Positions 1 to 6,915 of a DNA stretch of 37,070 bases are shown one piece after another. Positions within the stretch are counted from its first letter, which is position 1; each line of letters starts with the position of its first letter. This DNA is from Hydrogenophaga sp. (lineage in GTDB: Bacteria; Pseudomonadota; Gammaproteobacteria; Burkholderiales; Burkholderiaceae_C). The stretch covers positions 1-37,070 of the forward strand of contig NZ_JAQVEJ010000012.1 in the NCBI RefSeq assembly GCF_028698005.1, in the 5' to 3' direction. The notes beneath the pieces are model-generated. The model did no database searches. It was given only the letters and a program-made list of their open reading frames with translations, and was not told the DNA's origin. The position numbers and the translations under genes were made by a program.

Positions 1-77
1 AGCAGCAGGGCATCGGCAGCGCCCGCCGGGCGGGGCAGATGAAAGCGTTTGCCGGGAGTGAGCTTGGGCAGATCCAT
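1..77 (-). CDS. mfd: Transcription-repair coupling factor Mfd, N-terminal fragment (runs off the window)
   Basis: Only the first 25 codons are present, read on the minus strand from the ATG at 77-75; the gene continues beyond base 1. The N-terminus begins MDLPKLTPGKRFHLPRP and continues with an Ala/Gly/Asp-rich stretch, which matches the start of betaproteobacterial Mfd as I recall it. Mfd is the ATP-dependent translocase that removes stalled RNA polymerase and recruits UvrA to lesions. It is divergent from ispD, an arrangement common in Burkholderiales. The call rests on a short N-terminus plus synteny, so it is probable rather than certain. No clear Shine-Dalgarno sequence is visible upstream of this start. 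Confidence 0.7.
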   Translation of the reverse strand, partial: MDLPKLTPGKRFHLPRPAGAADALL

Positions 78-141
78 GGGAAGCCGGAGGAAATGGCAAA
101 ACCCCCCGACCGCGGGCGGTGGGGGGGACATGCCGCGATTT

Positions 142-147
142 TAGAAT
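142..147 (+). promoter_or_regulatory. Possible -10 element for ispD
   Basis: TAGAAT lies only 12 bases upstream of the ispD ATG at 160. If it is a real -10 box, transcription would start about 5-6 bases before the start codon, leaving almost no leader; no clear -35 box or ribosome binding site is visible. The assignment is tentative. Confidence 0.3.
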
Positions 148-159
148 GCAGGCGCCACC

Positions 160-876
160 ATGACAGACCTATCCTCCATTGCCCCCACCCCGGCGCGGCT
201 GCATGCGCTGATTCCCTGTGCCGGCACCGGCACGCGGGCCGGCACTGCCGAGCCCAAGCAATACCGGCCTTTGCTGGGCCAGCCGATGGTGCTGCACACG
301 CTGGCCACCTTCAAGGGTTGCGATCGCCTGGCCTCCATCGTGGTGGTGCTGGCCCCGGGTGACCGTACCCTGTCGATCGATGACGAGCGTGTCGTGCTGG
401 CCCAGGTGGGGGGTGCGACGCGTGCCGAGTCGGTGCTCAACGGCCTGGACGCCCTGTCCGCGCGCGGAGCGGATGACCGGGACTGGGTGCTCGTGCACGA
501 CGCCGCGCGCTGCCTGGTCACCAGGCAGCAGATCGAGGCCTTGGTGGATGCCTGCCAGGATGACCCCGTGGGCGGCCTGCTGGCGCTGCCCCTGCCCGAC
601 ACGCTCAAGGTCGCTGCCCATGGCCGTGTCAGCGCCACCGTGGGCAGGGAAGACAAATGGCTGGCACAAACACCCCAGATGTTTCGCCTCGGCGCACTGC
701 GTGAGGCCTTGCGCCAGCATGCCGACCGGGGTTTTGCCGGTGTCACCGACGAGGCCAGCGCCATGGAGATGGCAGGCCACGCGCCGCGCCTGGTGCCTGG
801 CAGCGCGGCGAACTTCAAGGTGACGTACCCCGAAGACTTCGCCCTGGCCGAGGCCATTCTCAGGAGCCGACAATGA
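160..876 (+). CDS. ispD: 2-C-methyl-D-erythritol 4-phosphate cytidylyltransferase (IspD)
   Basis: A 238-residue protein of normal IspD length. It transfers CMP from CTP to methylerythritol 4-phosphate, the third step of the non-mevalonate isoprenoid pathway, in the cytosol. The nucleotide-binding signature of the family is at residues 18-34 ([10 protein letters not shown] then EPKQY), and the conserved [11 protein letters not shown] segment follows mid-protein. The TGA overlaps the ispF start by four bases (ATGA), so the two are translationally coupled. The same window carries ispF immediately downstream and dxr at 25733. The start at 160 is the only reasonable one before the CTP-binding loop, although it lacks a convincing Shine-Dalgarno sequence. 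Confidence 0.96.
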   Translation: MTDLSSIAPTPARLHALIPCAGTGTRAGTAEPKQYRPLLGQPMVLHTLATFKGCDRLASIVVVLAPGDRTLSIDDERVVLAQVGGATRAESVLNGLDALSARGADDRDWVLVHDAARCLVTRQQIEALVDACQDDPVGGLLALPLPDTLKVAAHGRVSATVGREDKWLAQTPQMFRLGALREALRQHADRGFAGVTDEASAMEMAGHAPRLVPGSAANFKVTYPEDFALAEAILRSRQ

Positions 877-1370
877 GCCCCATTCCCTATCGCATCGGCG
901 AGGGCTGTGACGTGCACGCCCTGGTGCCGGGCCGGCCACTGATCATCGGCGGTGTGCGCATCCCGCACGAGACGGGTCTGCTCGGCCACTCCGACGCCGA
1001 CGTGCTGCTGCATGCCATCACCGATGCGCTGTTCGGCGCCGCCGCGCTGGGCGACATCGGGCGTCATTTCCCCGACACCGACGAGCGCTTCCGCGGTGCC
1101 GACTCCGCCGCGCTGCTGGCCGAGGCGGCGCAGCGCGTGCGCGAGGCCGGTTTCGAGATCGGCAACGTCGATGCCACGGTCGTGGCCCAGGCCCCCAGGC
1201 TCGCGCCGCATATCCCGGGCATGGTCGCGCGCATCACCGACGTGCTCGGCCTGCCGGCCGGCCGGGTGAACGTCAAGGCCAAAACCGCCGAGCGACTCGG
1301 CCCGGTCGGGCAGGGTTTGTCGATCGAGGCACGTGCCGTGGTGCTTCTGGCCTCCCCCCAGGGACACTGA
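873..1370 (+). CDS. ispF: 2-C-methyl-D-erythritol 2,4-cyclodiphosphate synthase (IspF)
   Basis: A 165-residue protein, slightly longer than the usual ~160 residues. IspF cyclises CDP-methylerythritol 2-phosphate to the 2,4-cyclodiphosphate with release of CMP. Metal ligands are recognisable: Asp13 and His15 in GCDVHAL and His47 in [15 protein letters not shown]. The conserved [11 protein letters not shown] segment and the C-terminal [12 protein letters not shown] motif that lines the nucleotide pocket are also present. The ATG overlaps the ispD stop, forming an ispDF operon. The gene converges on the histidine kinase gene across a 110-base spacer; a small GCCGGC-GAA-GCCGGC hairpin lies in that spacer at 1426-1440. 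Confidence 0.97.
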   Translation: MSPIPYRIGEGCDVHALVPGRPLIIGGVRIPHETGLLGHSDADVLLHAITDALFGAAALGDIGRHFPDTDERFRGADSAALLAEAAQRVREAGFEIGNVDATVVAQAPRLAPHIPGMVARITDVLGLPAGRVNVKAKTAERLGPVGQGLSIEARAVVLLASPQGH

Positions 1371-1425
1371 CGCGGTTTTACCCCTGCGCGGCGAGCCTGC
1401 CGTGTGTCGAGGGGGGGGATGGGTG

Positions 1426-1440
1426 GCCGGCGAAGCCGGC
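1426..1440. repeat. Short inverted repeat between convergent genes
   Basis: GCCGGC, a GAA loop, then GCCGGC form a perfect 6-bp hairpin between the convergent ends of ispF and the kinase gene. It resembles the core of REP-type palindromes known from other proteobacteria and could help end transcription. There is no T-tract, so I do not call it an intrinsic terminator. Confidence 0.4.
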
Positions 1441-1480
1441 TCCTCGGTACGCCCCGACGGCGCGACCTCGGCGCGGGCGC

Positions 1481-2971
1481 TTACGTGGCCTGGGCTGCCG
1501 TCTGGGTGTCTTCGGCGCGCGGCGCCGGCACGCTGGCGGGCGGGGTCTTGTCTTCGCCTTTGGCCGCCTTGGGCCTGAACTTGCGCAGCTTCATGTGGGC
1601 GGCCAGGCCGCCGGTGCTGCTGTTGGCCACGGCGAAGCGCCCGCCCATGTGCTGCACCGCACGCTCGACGATCGACAGGCCCAGCCCTGTGCCCTTGGCC
1701 GAACTGCGTGAGGCATCGCCCCGGAAGAAGGGCTGCGTCAGCTGCGAAAGCACCTCGGGGGGAACGCCCTTGCCGTGGTCGCGCAGCTTGATGAGCACCC
1801 AATCGTCCTTGGGCTTGGCCGCGATCTCGATCCGGCACACGCCGGTGACCGGCTCGCGCCCGTAACGCTGTGCGTTCTCCAGCAGGTTCGAGAACACGCG
1901 CTGCAGCTCGACACCATCGCCCATGACCATGGTGTCGGGCGGCACGTGCAGGGTGATGGCCAGGTTCGGATCATTGCCCAGCGCGAAGATGGCGGCGTCC
2001 AGCACCTGGTTCAGGTTCACCGGTTCGGTCCTGATGTGGTCGGGCCGCGCGTAGTCGAGGAACTTGTCGATGATGGCGTTGACCTGGTCGATGTCGGCCG
2101 CCATGTGCTCCCGCGCCTGGGGGTCTTCCACGCTCATCTCGGTTTCCAGCCGCAGCCGTGCCAGCGGTGTGCGCAGGTCGTGAGAAATCCCGGCCAGCAT
2201 CAGGGCCCGGTCCTGCTCGATCTTGGACAGGCGCTGGGCCATCCGGTTGAAGCCGATATTGACCTCGCGGATTTCGCTGGTGGCGACCGCCTCATTGAGC
2301 CGACTGGAGGAAAAATCACCCTCGCGCACGCGGCTGGCGGCCAGCGACAGTTTCTTGAGCGGGTTGTTGATCAGGCGTGCGATGACGGCGGCGCCTGTCA
2401 GCGAGAGCGCCGCGCCGATGCCGAGCCAGATCAACCAGGTCCTGCCGGTCACGAGGCCCAGACGGGAGGGGTCGGTCAGCAGCCAGTAGGGGTCGCCATC
2501 GATGGTGAAGCCCACCCACAGGCCGGGTGACCCGTTGACCTCGCTGGCCACGATGGTGTCGGCACCCAGGCGCGCCTGCAGGCGCTCGCTGACACCGCGG
2601 GTCAGGCCATCGGTACCGTAGGCCTGGTAGGAATCGGTCGGCTCGCGCGGCGCAATGCGCACGCCTTCCTCGTCGGCCAGGGTCTTGACCAGCGACACCC
2701 GCGCGATGGAGTCCGAATGCACCAGCGCGGCCCGGCTGAGGTTGACCAGCGAGGCGATCTGCTGGGCGCTTTGCAGCACGCGGGGCTCGAACTCCAGGGC
2801 ACGGAAGGTCTGCAGCCAGGCCGCAAAGCAGCCCAGCAGCAGCAGCGCCAACAGGAAGAAGGTCCGCCAGAACAGGCTGACCTCGCGTGGGCGGCGCGCC
2901 TCCAGCGGCGCCGGCGCTGTCTCCAGTGGTGTCGGCGCCGTCTCGAACGCAACCTGCGACTCTTCGGCCAT
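1481..2971 (-). CDS. envZ: EnvZ-type membrane sensor histidine kinase
   Basis: Read from the ATG at 2971 this is a 496-residue kinase. Segments in order: a Pro/Glu-rich N-terminal tail (1-32), a first transmembrane helix (about 33-54), a periplasmic sensor region (55-175), a second helix (about 177-200), a HAMP linker (200-252), the H-box with phospho-acceptor His264 in GISHDLRTPLARLR, an N-box around Asn366 (SNLLENAQ), and ATP-binding glycine motifs DHGKG (398-402) and GTGLGL (427-432). A Pro/Ala-rich tail of about 25 residues follows. It autophosphorylates and passes phosphate to the regulator encoded just upstream, whose TGA shares one base with this ATG. The longer reading frame upstream of 2971 overlaps the regulator gene, so I reject it. 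The exact signal sensed cannot be read from sequence. Confidence 0.92.
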   Translation of the reverse strand: MAEESQVAFETAPTPLETAPAPLEARRPREVSLFWRTFFLLALLLLGCFAAWLQTFRALEFEPRVLQSAQQIASLVNLSRAALVHSDSIARVSLVKTLADEEGVRIAPREPTDSYQAYGTDGLTRGVSERLQARLGADTIVASEVNGSPGLWVGFTIDGDPYWLLTDPSRLGLVTGRTWLIWLGIGAALSLTGAAVIARLINNPLKKLSLAASRVREGDFSSSRLNEAVATSEIREVNIGFNRMAQRLSKIEQDRALMLAGISHDLRTPLARLRLETEMSVEDPQAREHMAADIDQVNAIIDKFLDYARPDHIRTEPVNLNQVLDAAIFALGNDPNLAITLHVPPDTMVMGDGVELQRVFSNLLENAQRYGREPVTGVCRIEIAAKPKDDWVLIKLRDHGKGVPPEVLSQLTQPFFRGDASRSSAKGTGLGLSIVERAVQHMGGRFAVANSSTGGLAAHMKLRKFRPKAAKGEDKTPPASVPAPRAEDTQTAAQAT

Positions 2972-3702
2972 CAGGCGCCGCCGTCGGGAACGAACACGTA
3001 GCCGACACCCCACACGGTCTGCAGGTAGCGCGGCGATGAGGCGTCTTCCTCGATCAGCTTGCGCAGGCGCGAAACCTGCACGTCCAGGCTGCGGTCGAAC
3101 GGCTCGAACTCCCGGCCGCGCGCCAGTTGTGCCAGCTTCTCGCGCGACAGCGGCTGGCGCGGATGGCGCACCAGCGCCTTGAGCATGGCGAACTCGCCGG
3201 TGGTCAGGGGCAGGTCCTGGCCGTCCTTGCGCAGTGTGCGCAGGCTCAGGTCGAATTCGAACGGGCCGAACTTCACGTTCTCGGCTTCCTGCGATGGCGC
3301 ACCCGGCACTTCGGTGGGCGGGCGCCGGCGCAGCACCGCGTGGATGCGTGCCAGCAGCTCGCGCGGGTTGAATGGTTTGCCCAGGTAATCGTCGGCGCCG
3401 ACCTCCAGGCCGACAATGCGGTCCACGTCCTCACTTTTGGCGGTCAGCATGATGATGGGCGTGCGGTCACCATTGGTGCGCAGGCGGCGGCAGATGGACA
3501 GGCCGTCCTCGCCGGGCATCATCAGGTCGAGCACGATCAGGTCGACAGCATCGCGCTGCAACACCCGGTTCAGGGCCTTGCCATCCTCGGCCAGCATGAC
3601 CTCGAAACCCTCTTGCATCAGGTAGCGGCGCAGCAGGTCGCGGATGCGCACGTCATCGTCGACGACGAGGATCTTGTTCGGGCGGGGATTGGTTTGTGGC
3701 AT
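2971..3702 (-). CDS. ompR: OmpR-family response regulator
   Basis: A 243-residue protein with a receiver domain (about 9-125) and an OmpR/PhoB-type winged-helix DNA-binding domain (about 143-238). The acidic pocket is Asp15-Asp17 (VVDDDVRIRDLL), the phospho-acceptor is Asp59 in VLDLMMPGEDG, and the conserved lysine is Lys109 in LGKPFNPREL. The winged helix ends with LQTVWGVGYVFVPDG. The start at 3702 was chosen over upstream codons because GGAGAG sits about 8 bases before it and the receiver begins right after it. It forms a two-gene unit with the kinase. Inverted TGTAACA-type sites upstream (3719-3800) suggest autoregulation or control of the divergent genes. Confidence 0.94.
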   Translation of the reverse strand: MPQTNPRPNKILVVDDDVRIRDLLRRYLMQEGFEVMLAEDGKALNRVLQRDAVDLIVLDLMMPGEDGLSICRRLRTNGDRTPIIMLTAKSEDVDRIVGLEVGADDYLGKPFNPRELLARIHAVLRRRPPTEVPGAPSQEAENVKFGPFEFDLSLRTLRKDGQDLPLTTGEFAMLKALVRHPRQPLSREKLAQLARGREFEPFDRSLDVQVSRLRKLIEEDASSPRYLQTVWGVGYVFVPDGGA

Positions 3703-3718
3703 GAGGGCAACTCTCCAA

Positions 3719-3800
3719 ATATGTAACAAACGCGATTGTGGCAGCGGCAAGTCCTTGTCATGCCTTGTTTTTTGTATTTTTGACAGCATGTTACATTTGT
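3719..3800. promoter_or_regulatory. Divergent control region with inverted ATGTAACA sites (candidate OmpR operators)
   Basis: ATGTAACA at 3721-3728 and its exact reverse complement TGTTACAT at 3789-3796 frame an AT-rich island within very GC-rich DNA, between ompR (minus) and the small exported protein gene (plus). The GTAACA core resembles the E. coli OmpR box as I remember it. Binding by the adjacent regulator is an inference. Confidence 0.45.
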
Positions 3801-3869
3801 TGCCCCGGTACGTCACGCGTTTACCATGGCGCGCATCACACAATGCCTGCGTTGCGCATACTAGGCATC

Positions 3870-4166
3870 ATGATGAAATCTTGTTCGATTGCCCTGTGGC
3901 TGGCGGGCCTTGCCGCAGGCCCTGTTCTCGCCGGGGGCCCTGCGCTGCAGCCACCGCACACGCCACCAGCCGACCAGGTGCTGGGGGTTGTCGTCACGCC
4001 GGCGCCCACGGCGACCGGGGAACGGGCGCCGCGCCTGCGCGAGAGCCTGCGCCAACCGGTCAATGTGCAGCCGGCCATGGCCGAACCCTACCGCATGTCC
4101 GACGACGAACGCCGCAAGATGCGCGAATGGCTGCGCAACCAGGCGCAGGAGACCCCCCTGAAATGA
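3870..4166 (+). CDS. Small exported protein of unknown function
   Basis: A 98-residue product starting at the tandem ATGATG at 3870 (the second ATG, at 3873, would give 97). Residues about 1-22 form a typical signal peptide: Lys near the start, the hydrophobic core IALWLAGLAAGPVLAG, then a plausible Ala/Gly cleavage site. The mature part is Pro-rich in its first half and ends in a charged, probably helical segment, MSDDERRKMREWLRNQ. I do not recognise the family. The stop codon overlaps the start of the SIMPL-domain gene (ATGA), so the two are translationally coupled and probably act together in the envelope. A longer open frame starting at 3738 covers the operator region and has no start signal, so I prefer 3870. 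Confidence 0.7.
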   Translation: MMKSCSIALWLAGLAAGPVLAGGPALQPPHTPPADQVLGVVVTPAPTATGERAPRLRESLRQPVNVQPAMAEPYRMSDDERRKMREWLRNQAQETPLK

Positions 4167-4942
4167 TGCAACGCCTGCTGAAGCCGCTGCGTGGCCGGAC
4201 GACGGCATCCCGTGGTGCCTGGAGGCCTGCCGCAGGCCCGATGGCCGCTGCCCTGGCCGTGGCCTGGTCGCTGGGGTGGGCGCCCGCGCTGGCGCAGGAG
4301 CGCCTCCCCGAGGGGCCGGCCAATGTGGTCAACCTGATGGCCTCGGCCTATCAGGAAGTGGCGCAGGACCGGCTGGTGCTGCAGATGTCGGTCACGCGCG
4401 AGGGCAGCGACGCGGCACAGGTGCAGACGCAGATCCGGCAAGCGCTGGATGAAGCCCTCAAGCTGGCCCGTCCGCACGAGCGGGCGCCTGACATGGAGGT
4501 GCGCACGGGCGACTTCAGTCTGAACCCGCGCTATGCCAAGGACGGGCGCATTGCCACCTGGGTGGGCTCGGCACAGCTCGTCCTTGAAGGCCGCGATTTC
4601 GAGCTCATCGCCCGTACCGCCGGCCGCCTGACGTCACTGACCATGGCGGGCAGCCACTTCACGCTGTCGCGCCAGGCCCGCCAGGCCCTGGAGGCCGATG
4701 TGCAGCGCGCGGCCATCGAACGCTTTCGGGCCCGTGCCGACGACATTGCGCGGTCGTTCGGCTTCACCACCTACACACTGCGCGAGGTGTCCGTCAGCAG
4801 CACCGACAGCGGCGGCGGGATGCCGCGCCCGGTGATGATGGCTGCCGCCAAATCCTTCGAGGCGGGGGATGCCGCCATACCGGTGGAAGCGGGGCGCACC
4901 ACGGTGCAGGTCACGGTCTCCGGCAGCATCCAGCTGCAGTGA
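4163..4942 (+). CDS. SIMPL (DUF541 / YggE-like) domain periplasmic protein
   Basis: A 259-residue protein. A long basic N-terminal region leads to a hydrophobic stretch and AWAPALAQE-like cleavage site near residue 45, so it is probably exported. The rest fits the SIMPL/DUF541 family: an early VNLMASAYQEVAQDRLVLQMSV strand pair (shortened here to its sense), a QVQTQIRQALDEAL helix, a TGDFSLNPRY segment, and a C-terminal TTVQVTVSGSIQL strand. E. coli YggE is the best-known member and has been linked to oxidative stress, but the molecular role is unclear. It overlaps the small exported protein gene by four bases. The start could also be the ATG at 4166 or 4241; the last gives a more compact signal peptide. 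Confidence 0.8.
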   Translation: MMQRLLKPLRGRTTASRGAWRPAAGPMAAALAVAWSLGWAPALAQERLPEGPANVVNLMASAYQEVAQDRLVLQMSVTREGSDAAQVQTQIRQALDEALKLARPHERAPDMEVRTGDFSLNPRYAKDGRIATWVGSAQLVLEGRDFELIARTAGRLTSLTMAGSHFTLSRQARQALEADVQRAAIERFRARADDIARSFGFTTYTLREVSVSSTDSGGGMPRPVMMAAAKSFEAGDAAIPVEAGRTTVQVTVSGSIQLQ

Positions 4943-4948
4943 CGGCGC

Positions 4949-5134
4949 GTGGGGGCGCTGGCCGATCCCGCCGCCGGGCCGCCCCAAGGCGGGATCAGCC
5001 CCCTTGGGGGGCAGCGACCCGCGCAGCGGCGGAGCGTGGGGGCGCTGGCCGATCCCGCCGCCGGGCCGCCCCAAGGCGGGATCAGCCCCCTTGGGGGGCA
5101 GCGACCCGCGCAGCGGCGGAGCGTGGGGGCGCTG
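4949..5134. repeat. 87-bp tandem intergenic repeat, two perfect copies plus a 12-bp partial copy
   Basis: Units at 4949-5035 and 5036-5122 are identical, and the first 12 bases recur at 5123-5134. Each unit holds a 9-bp perfect stem (GATCCCGCC with GGCGGGATC; 4964-4972 with 4988-4996 in unit 1) and a second CCCCC-TT-GGGGG stem (around 4999-5010). The array fills almost the whole gap between two convergent genes, where hairpins could block read-through from both sides. Similar elements are, in my recollection, scattered through Comamonadaceae intergenic regions. Both strands stay open across the array, but this comes from the base composition and repeat length, not from coding. Confidence 0.9.
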
Positions 5135-5135
5135 T

Positions 5136-5906
5136 TTACTGCGCTGCCCAGCCGCCGTCCATGTTCCAGGCGACGCCGCGCACGTTGTTGGCGGCGGGCG
5201 AGCAAAAGAACACGGCCAGTTCGCCCAGCTCGTCGGGTGTGGTGAACTGCATCGACGGTTCTTTCTCGGCCAGCAGTTGCCGGGTGGCTTCCTCGTTCGA
5301 CAGGCCCAGCGCCTGGGCCTTGGCATCGACCTGCTGTTGCACCAGCGGGGTGAGCACCCAGCCCGGGCAGATGGCGTTGCAGGTCACGCCTGTGGGCGCG
5401 GTTTCAAGCGCGGTGACTTTGGTCAGGCCGACGATGCCATGCTTGGCCGCGACATAGGCCGATTTCTCGGCCGAGCCGACGAGCCCGTGGACCGAAGCCA
5501 CGTTGATGATGCGGCCCCAGTTGGCTGCGCGCATCGCCGGCAGGGCCAGGCGGCTGGTGTGAAAGGCACTGGACAGGTTGATGGCGATCACCGCGTCCCA
5601 GCGCTCGACCGGGAAATCCTCCACCCGCGCCACGTGCTGGATACCGGCGTTGTTCACGAGGATGTCGACCCGCCCGAAGCGGCGGGCGGCGAACGTCATC
5701 ATGTCCTCGATCTCGGCGGGCTTGCTCATGTCGGCTCCGTGGTAATCCACTTGCACGCCCAATGCGGCGAGCTCGGCCTTCGGGCCCTCAACATCACCAA
5801 AACCGTTCAGGACGATGTTGGCGCCCTGCCGCGCCAGCGCCTTGGCAATGCCCAGGCCGATCCCGCTGGTCGACCCAGTGACGAGGGCAGTCTTGTTCTT
5901 GAGCAT
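5136..5906 (-). CDS. bdhA: D-3-hydroxybutyrate dehydrogenase (short-chain dehydrogenase)
   Basis: A 256-residue classical short-chain dehydrogenase. The NAD-binding TGSTSGIGLGIA lies at residues 10-21, the NNAG motif at 85-88, and the catalytic triad Ser138 / Tyr151 / Lys155 in VASVHGLVGSAEKSAYVAAK (20 residues). The segment from about 185, with CPGWVLTPLVQQQ and the following helix containing EKEPSMQFTTP, matches 3-hydroxybutyrate dehydrogenases closely. It interconverts D-3-hydroxybutyrate and acetoacetate, the step after depolymerisation of polyhydroxybutyrate; phaR at 12406 fits with PHB metabolism in this organism. A GGAG sequence precedes the start. Its 3' end abuts the 87-bp repeat array. 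Confidence 0.92.
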   Translation of the reverse strand: MLKNKTALVTGSTSGIGLGIAKALARQGANIVLNGFGDVEGPKAELAALGVQVDYHGADMSKPAEIEDMMTFAARRFGRVDILVNNAGIQHVARVEDFPVERWDAVIAINLSSAFHTSRLALPAMRAANWGRIINVASVHGLVGSAEKSAYVAAKHGIVGLTKVTALETAPTGVTCNAICPGWVLTPLVQQQVDAKAQALGLSNEEATRQLLAEKEPSMQFTTPDELGELAVFFCSPAANNVRGVAWNMDGGWAAQ

Positions 5907-5971
5907 CGGTGATCTCCAGTTCCATTACGATTGATTGAACGACAGCGGAACCATTATCACGGAGCGAACGC

Positions 5972-6898
5972 ATGGACCGGCCTGAACTGGCTCCCCAGCT
6001 CAATTTTCTGACAGTGCCTGGCCCCGCGGCGCGGGGAGGCCGGCCGCGGCGCCTGGCCTGGTGGGACTGGCCCTGTGCGGGCCCGCAGGACCACATCGTC
6101 GTCTGCGTGCACGGGCTCTCGCGCCAGGGGCGCGACTTCGACGTCCTGGCACGCCATCTGGCCTCTCGGGCCCGTGTCGTGGCGGTGGATGTGGCCGGGC
6201 GGGGCCACAGCGACTGGCTGGCCGATCCCATGGCCTACCAGTTGGGTACCTACGTGGCGGACCTGACGGCACTCATCACCCACTTGCGCCAGGACATGCC
6301 GGCCGCGCGCCTGGACTGGGTGGGCACCAGCATGGGCGGCCTGATCGGTATCGCGCTGGCCGCGCAGCCGGCGGTGGGCCTGCGGCGCCTGGTGCTCAAC
6401 GATGTCGGGCCGCTCATCCGCTGGGAAGCCTTGCAACGCATCGCCAGCTACCTGGGCCTCGACCCGTCGTTCGCCTCCGAGCAGGAGGCGGTGGACTATC
6501 TGGCCGGTATCTCGGCCGGCTTCGGACCGCACAGCCCGGCCCAGTGGCTGGCGCTGTCGCGGCCCATGCTGCGCGAGTGCGGGGGACGCTGGCGGCTGCA
6601 CTACGACCCGGCGATTGCCGAGCCGGTGCGCGCCCTGATGACCCAGCCGGACGAGGCGGCGTCGCGCCAGGCGCTCGAACAGGGGGAGGCGGCGCTCTGG
6701 GCGTTGTACGATCAGATCACGGCGCCGACCCTGTTGCTGCGCGGTGCCGACTCCGACCTGCTGACGCCCGAAACGGCCCGGGCCATGGCGTCCCGTGGGC
6801 CGCGCGCGCGCTGCGTGACGTTCGCCGGGGTGGGTCATGCGCCCACGCTGGTGAGCGATGACCAGGTGGATGCGGTGGCTGCCTTCGTGCTGGATTGA
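5972..6898 (+). CDS. Alpha/beta-fold hydrolase
   Basis: A 308-residue protein with a full alpha/beta-hydrolase layout: an oxyanion-hole region VCVHGLSRQGRDF (about 44-56), the nucleophile elbow GTSMGG with Ser120, an acid in LRGADSDLL (Asp260 or Asp262), and the catalytic His289 in GVGHAPTL. No signal peptide or membrane segment is visible, so it should be cytosolic. The substrate cannot be told from sequence. GGAG precedes the ATG at 5972. It is divergent from bdhA and ends 17 bases before the relA ATG used here, so it may share a transcript with relA. Confidence 0.88.
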   Translation: MDRPELAPQLNFLTVPGPAARGGRPRRLAWWDWPCAGPQDHIVVCVHGLSRQGRDFDVLARHLASRARVVAVDVAGRGHSDWLADPMAYQLGTYVADLTALITHLRQDMPAARLDWVGTSMGGLIGIALAAQPAVGLRRLVLNDVGPLIRWEALQRIASYLGLDPSFASEQEAVDYLAGISAGFGPHSPAQWLALSRPMLRECGGRWRLHYDPAIAEPVRALMTQPDEAASRQALEQGEAALWALYDQITAPTLLLRGADSDLLTPETARAMASRGPRARCVTFAGVGHAPTLVSDDQVDAVAAFVLD

Positions 6899-6915
6899 CA
6901 CTTTGCCGGACGACC

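Noticed and set aside
141-1838. Long minus-strand open frame across ispD and ispF
   Set aside because: It is antisense to two clearly conserved genes, has Arg/Gly/His-rich composition without any family motif, and results from the high GC content. Similar long antisense frames (for example 6835-8934, 12220-14475, 17691-19025) were rejected for the same reason.
4949-5134. CRISPR-like direct repeats
   Set aside because: There are only two copies, directly adjacent with no spacers, of 87 bases, and no cas genes are present.
4869-5912. Open frames through the 87-bp repeat that look like a repeat protein
   Set aside because: The unit is a multiple of three, so any open frame stays open across both copies. 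The frames extend antisense into bdhA and lack start signals.
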